Shown here in pieces: positions 6,140 through 6,264 of a DNA stretch of 6,264 nucleotides. Source of the stretch: Lysobacterales bacterium. GTDB lineage: Bacteria > Pseudomonadota > Gammaproteobacteria > Xanthomonadales > SZUA-36. Below the pieces are notes generated by a model, which was not told where the DNA came from, made no database searches, and was given only the letters and a program-made list of their open reading frames with translations. The stretch is from NCBI GenBank assembly GCA_021648045.1, contig JAKITM010000121.1, positions 1 through 6,264 on the forward strand. The letters are read 5' to 3'. The position numbers and the translations under genes are program-made. Positions within the stretch are counted from its first letter, which is position 1, and each line of letters begins with the position of its first letter.

Positions 6140-6264
6140 GTAAGCGCAAAGTAAACCTCACCCTGTTTTCCTGAACGATTTTCAGTCACTCTATGCTTCT
6201 GATGAACTAGGAGCAATAAGCAATGCAAAAAATGATTCCCTCGCTGACCCAGCGTCAGCGTTAT
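6140..6264 (+). mobile_element. IS66-family insertion sequence, left end (cut by window edge)
   Basis: The sequence from 6140 begins GTAAGCGC and continues AAAGTAAACCTCACC, the typical IS66-family terminal inverted repeat, which starts with GTAA. A small ORF with a good Shine-Dalgarno site opens 83 bases inside, the usual distance for the first tnp gene. The family makes 8-base target duplications, so the left copy would be ACGAAATA at 6132-6139. The rest of the element and its right end lie beyond the window. Confidence 0.7.
6223..6264 (+). CDS. Start of IS66-type TnpA-like accessory protein (partial)
   Basis: Fourteen codons, MQKMIPSLTQRQRY, run off the right edge. AGGAG at 6209-6213 is nine bases before the ATG. 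The LTQRQRY segment resembles the N-terminus of the small helix-turn-helix proteins encoded first in IS66-family elements, which commonly continue with a W(L)xHL stretch. The position inside the IS66-like terminal repeat supports this. So little protein is visible that the identity rests mostly on context. A second in-frame ATG (6232) is an alternative start with poorer spacing. Confidence 0.5.
   Translation, partial: MQKMIPSLTQRQRY

Noticed and set aside
1..6264. CRISPR array, tRNA or rRNA genes
   Set aside because: No regularly spaced repeat-spacer pattern and no recognisable tRNA or rRNA sequence on either strand.

Overview
The window looks like a gammaproteobacterial chromosome segment, into which a lower-GC, IS-flanked accessory block has been placed. 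The evidence for the host group is TtcA, which closely follows the Escherichia coli pattern, a DUF465/YdcH-type small protein, and a TakP/DctP-type periplasmic binding protein. No genus can be named from the sequence alone. GC content was only sampled by eye on individual lines: about 50-58% in the left-hand genes and about 25-43% on most lines of the right-hand block, with one line near 60%.

Left part (1-2407), core-like. A small DUF465 protein is encoded on the minus strand (123-356). It is divergent from ttcA (411-1241), the tRNA 2-thiocytidine(32) synthetase, which starts at GTG. A further 29 bases downstream is a TRAP-type solute-binding protein with a Tat-lipoprotein signal (1271-2407). 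No TRAP membrane subunits follow it, so the binding protein is an orphan here.

Junction (2408-3027), about 620 bases with no intact gene. It holds a short GC-rich hairpin, a pair of imperfect 23-base-period repeats that may be a transposon end, and the N-terminal remnant of an IS256-type transposase on the minus strand. This looks like an insertion hot spot between core genes and the acquired block.

Right part (3028-6005), accessory. A complete type III restriction-modification methyltransferase gene (mod) is followed after 14 bases, with a good Shine-Dalgarno site, by a Fic-domain gene. The Fic protein has an intact active-site motif and an N-terminal inhibitory helix motif. No res (helicase/endonuclease) gene is present in the window. 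After short repeats at 6012-6101, the left end of an IS66-family element begins at 6140, with its first small ORF opening at 6223 and running off the edge.

The most interesting point is the mod-fic pair. Either a type III R-M operon carries a Fic enzyme as an extra component, with res beyond the IS66 element, or it is a res-less Mod/Fic module whose restriction gene has been lost or displaced.
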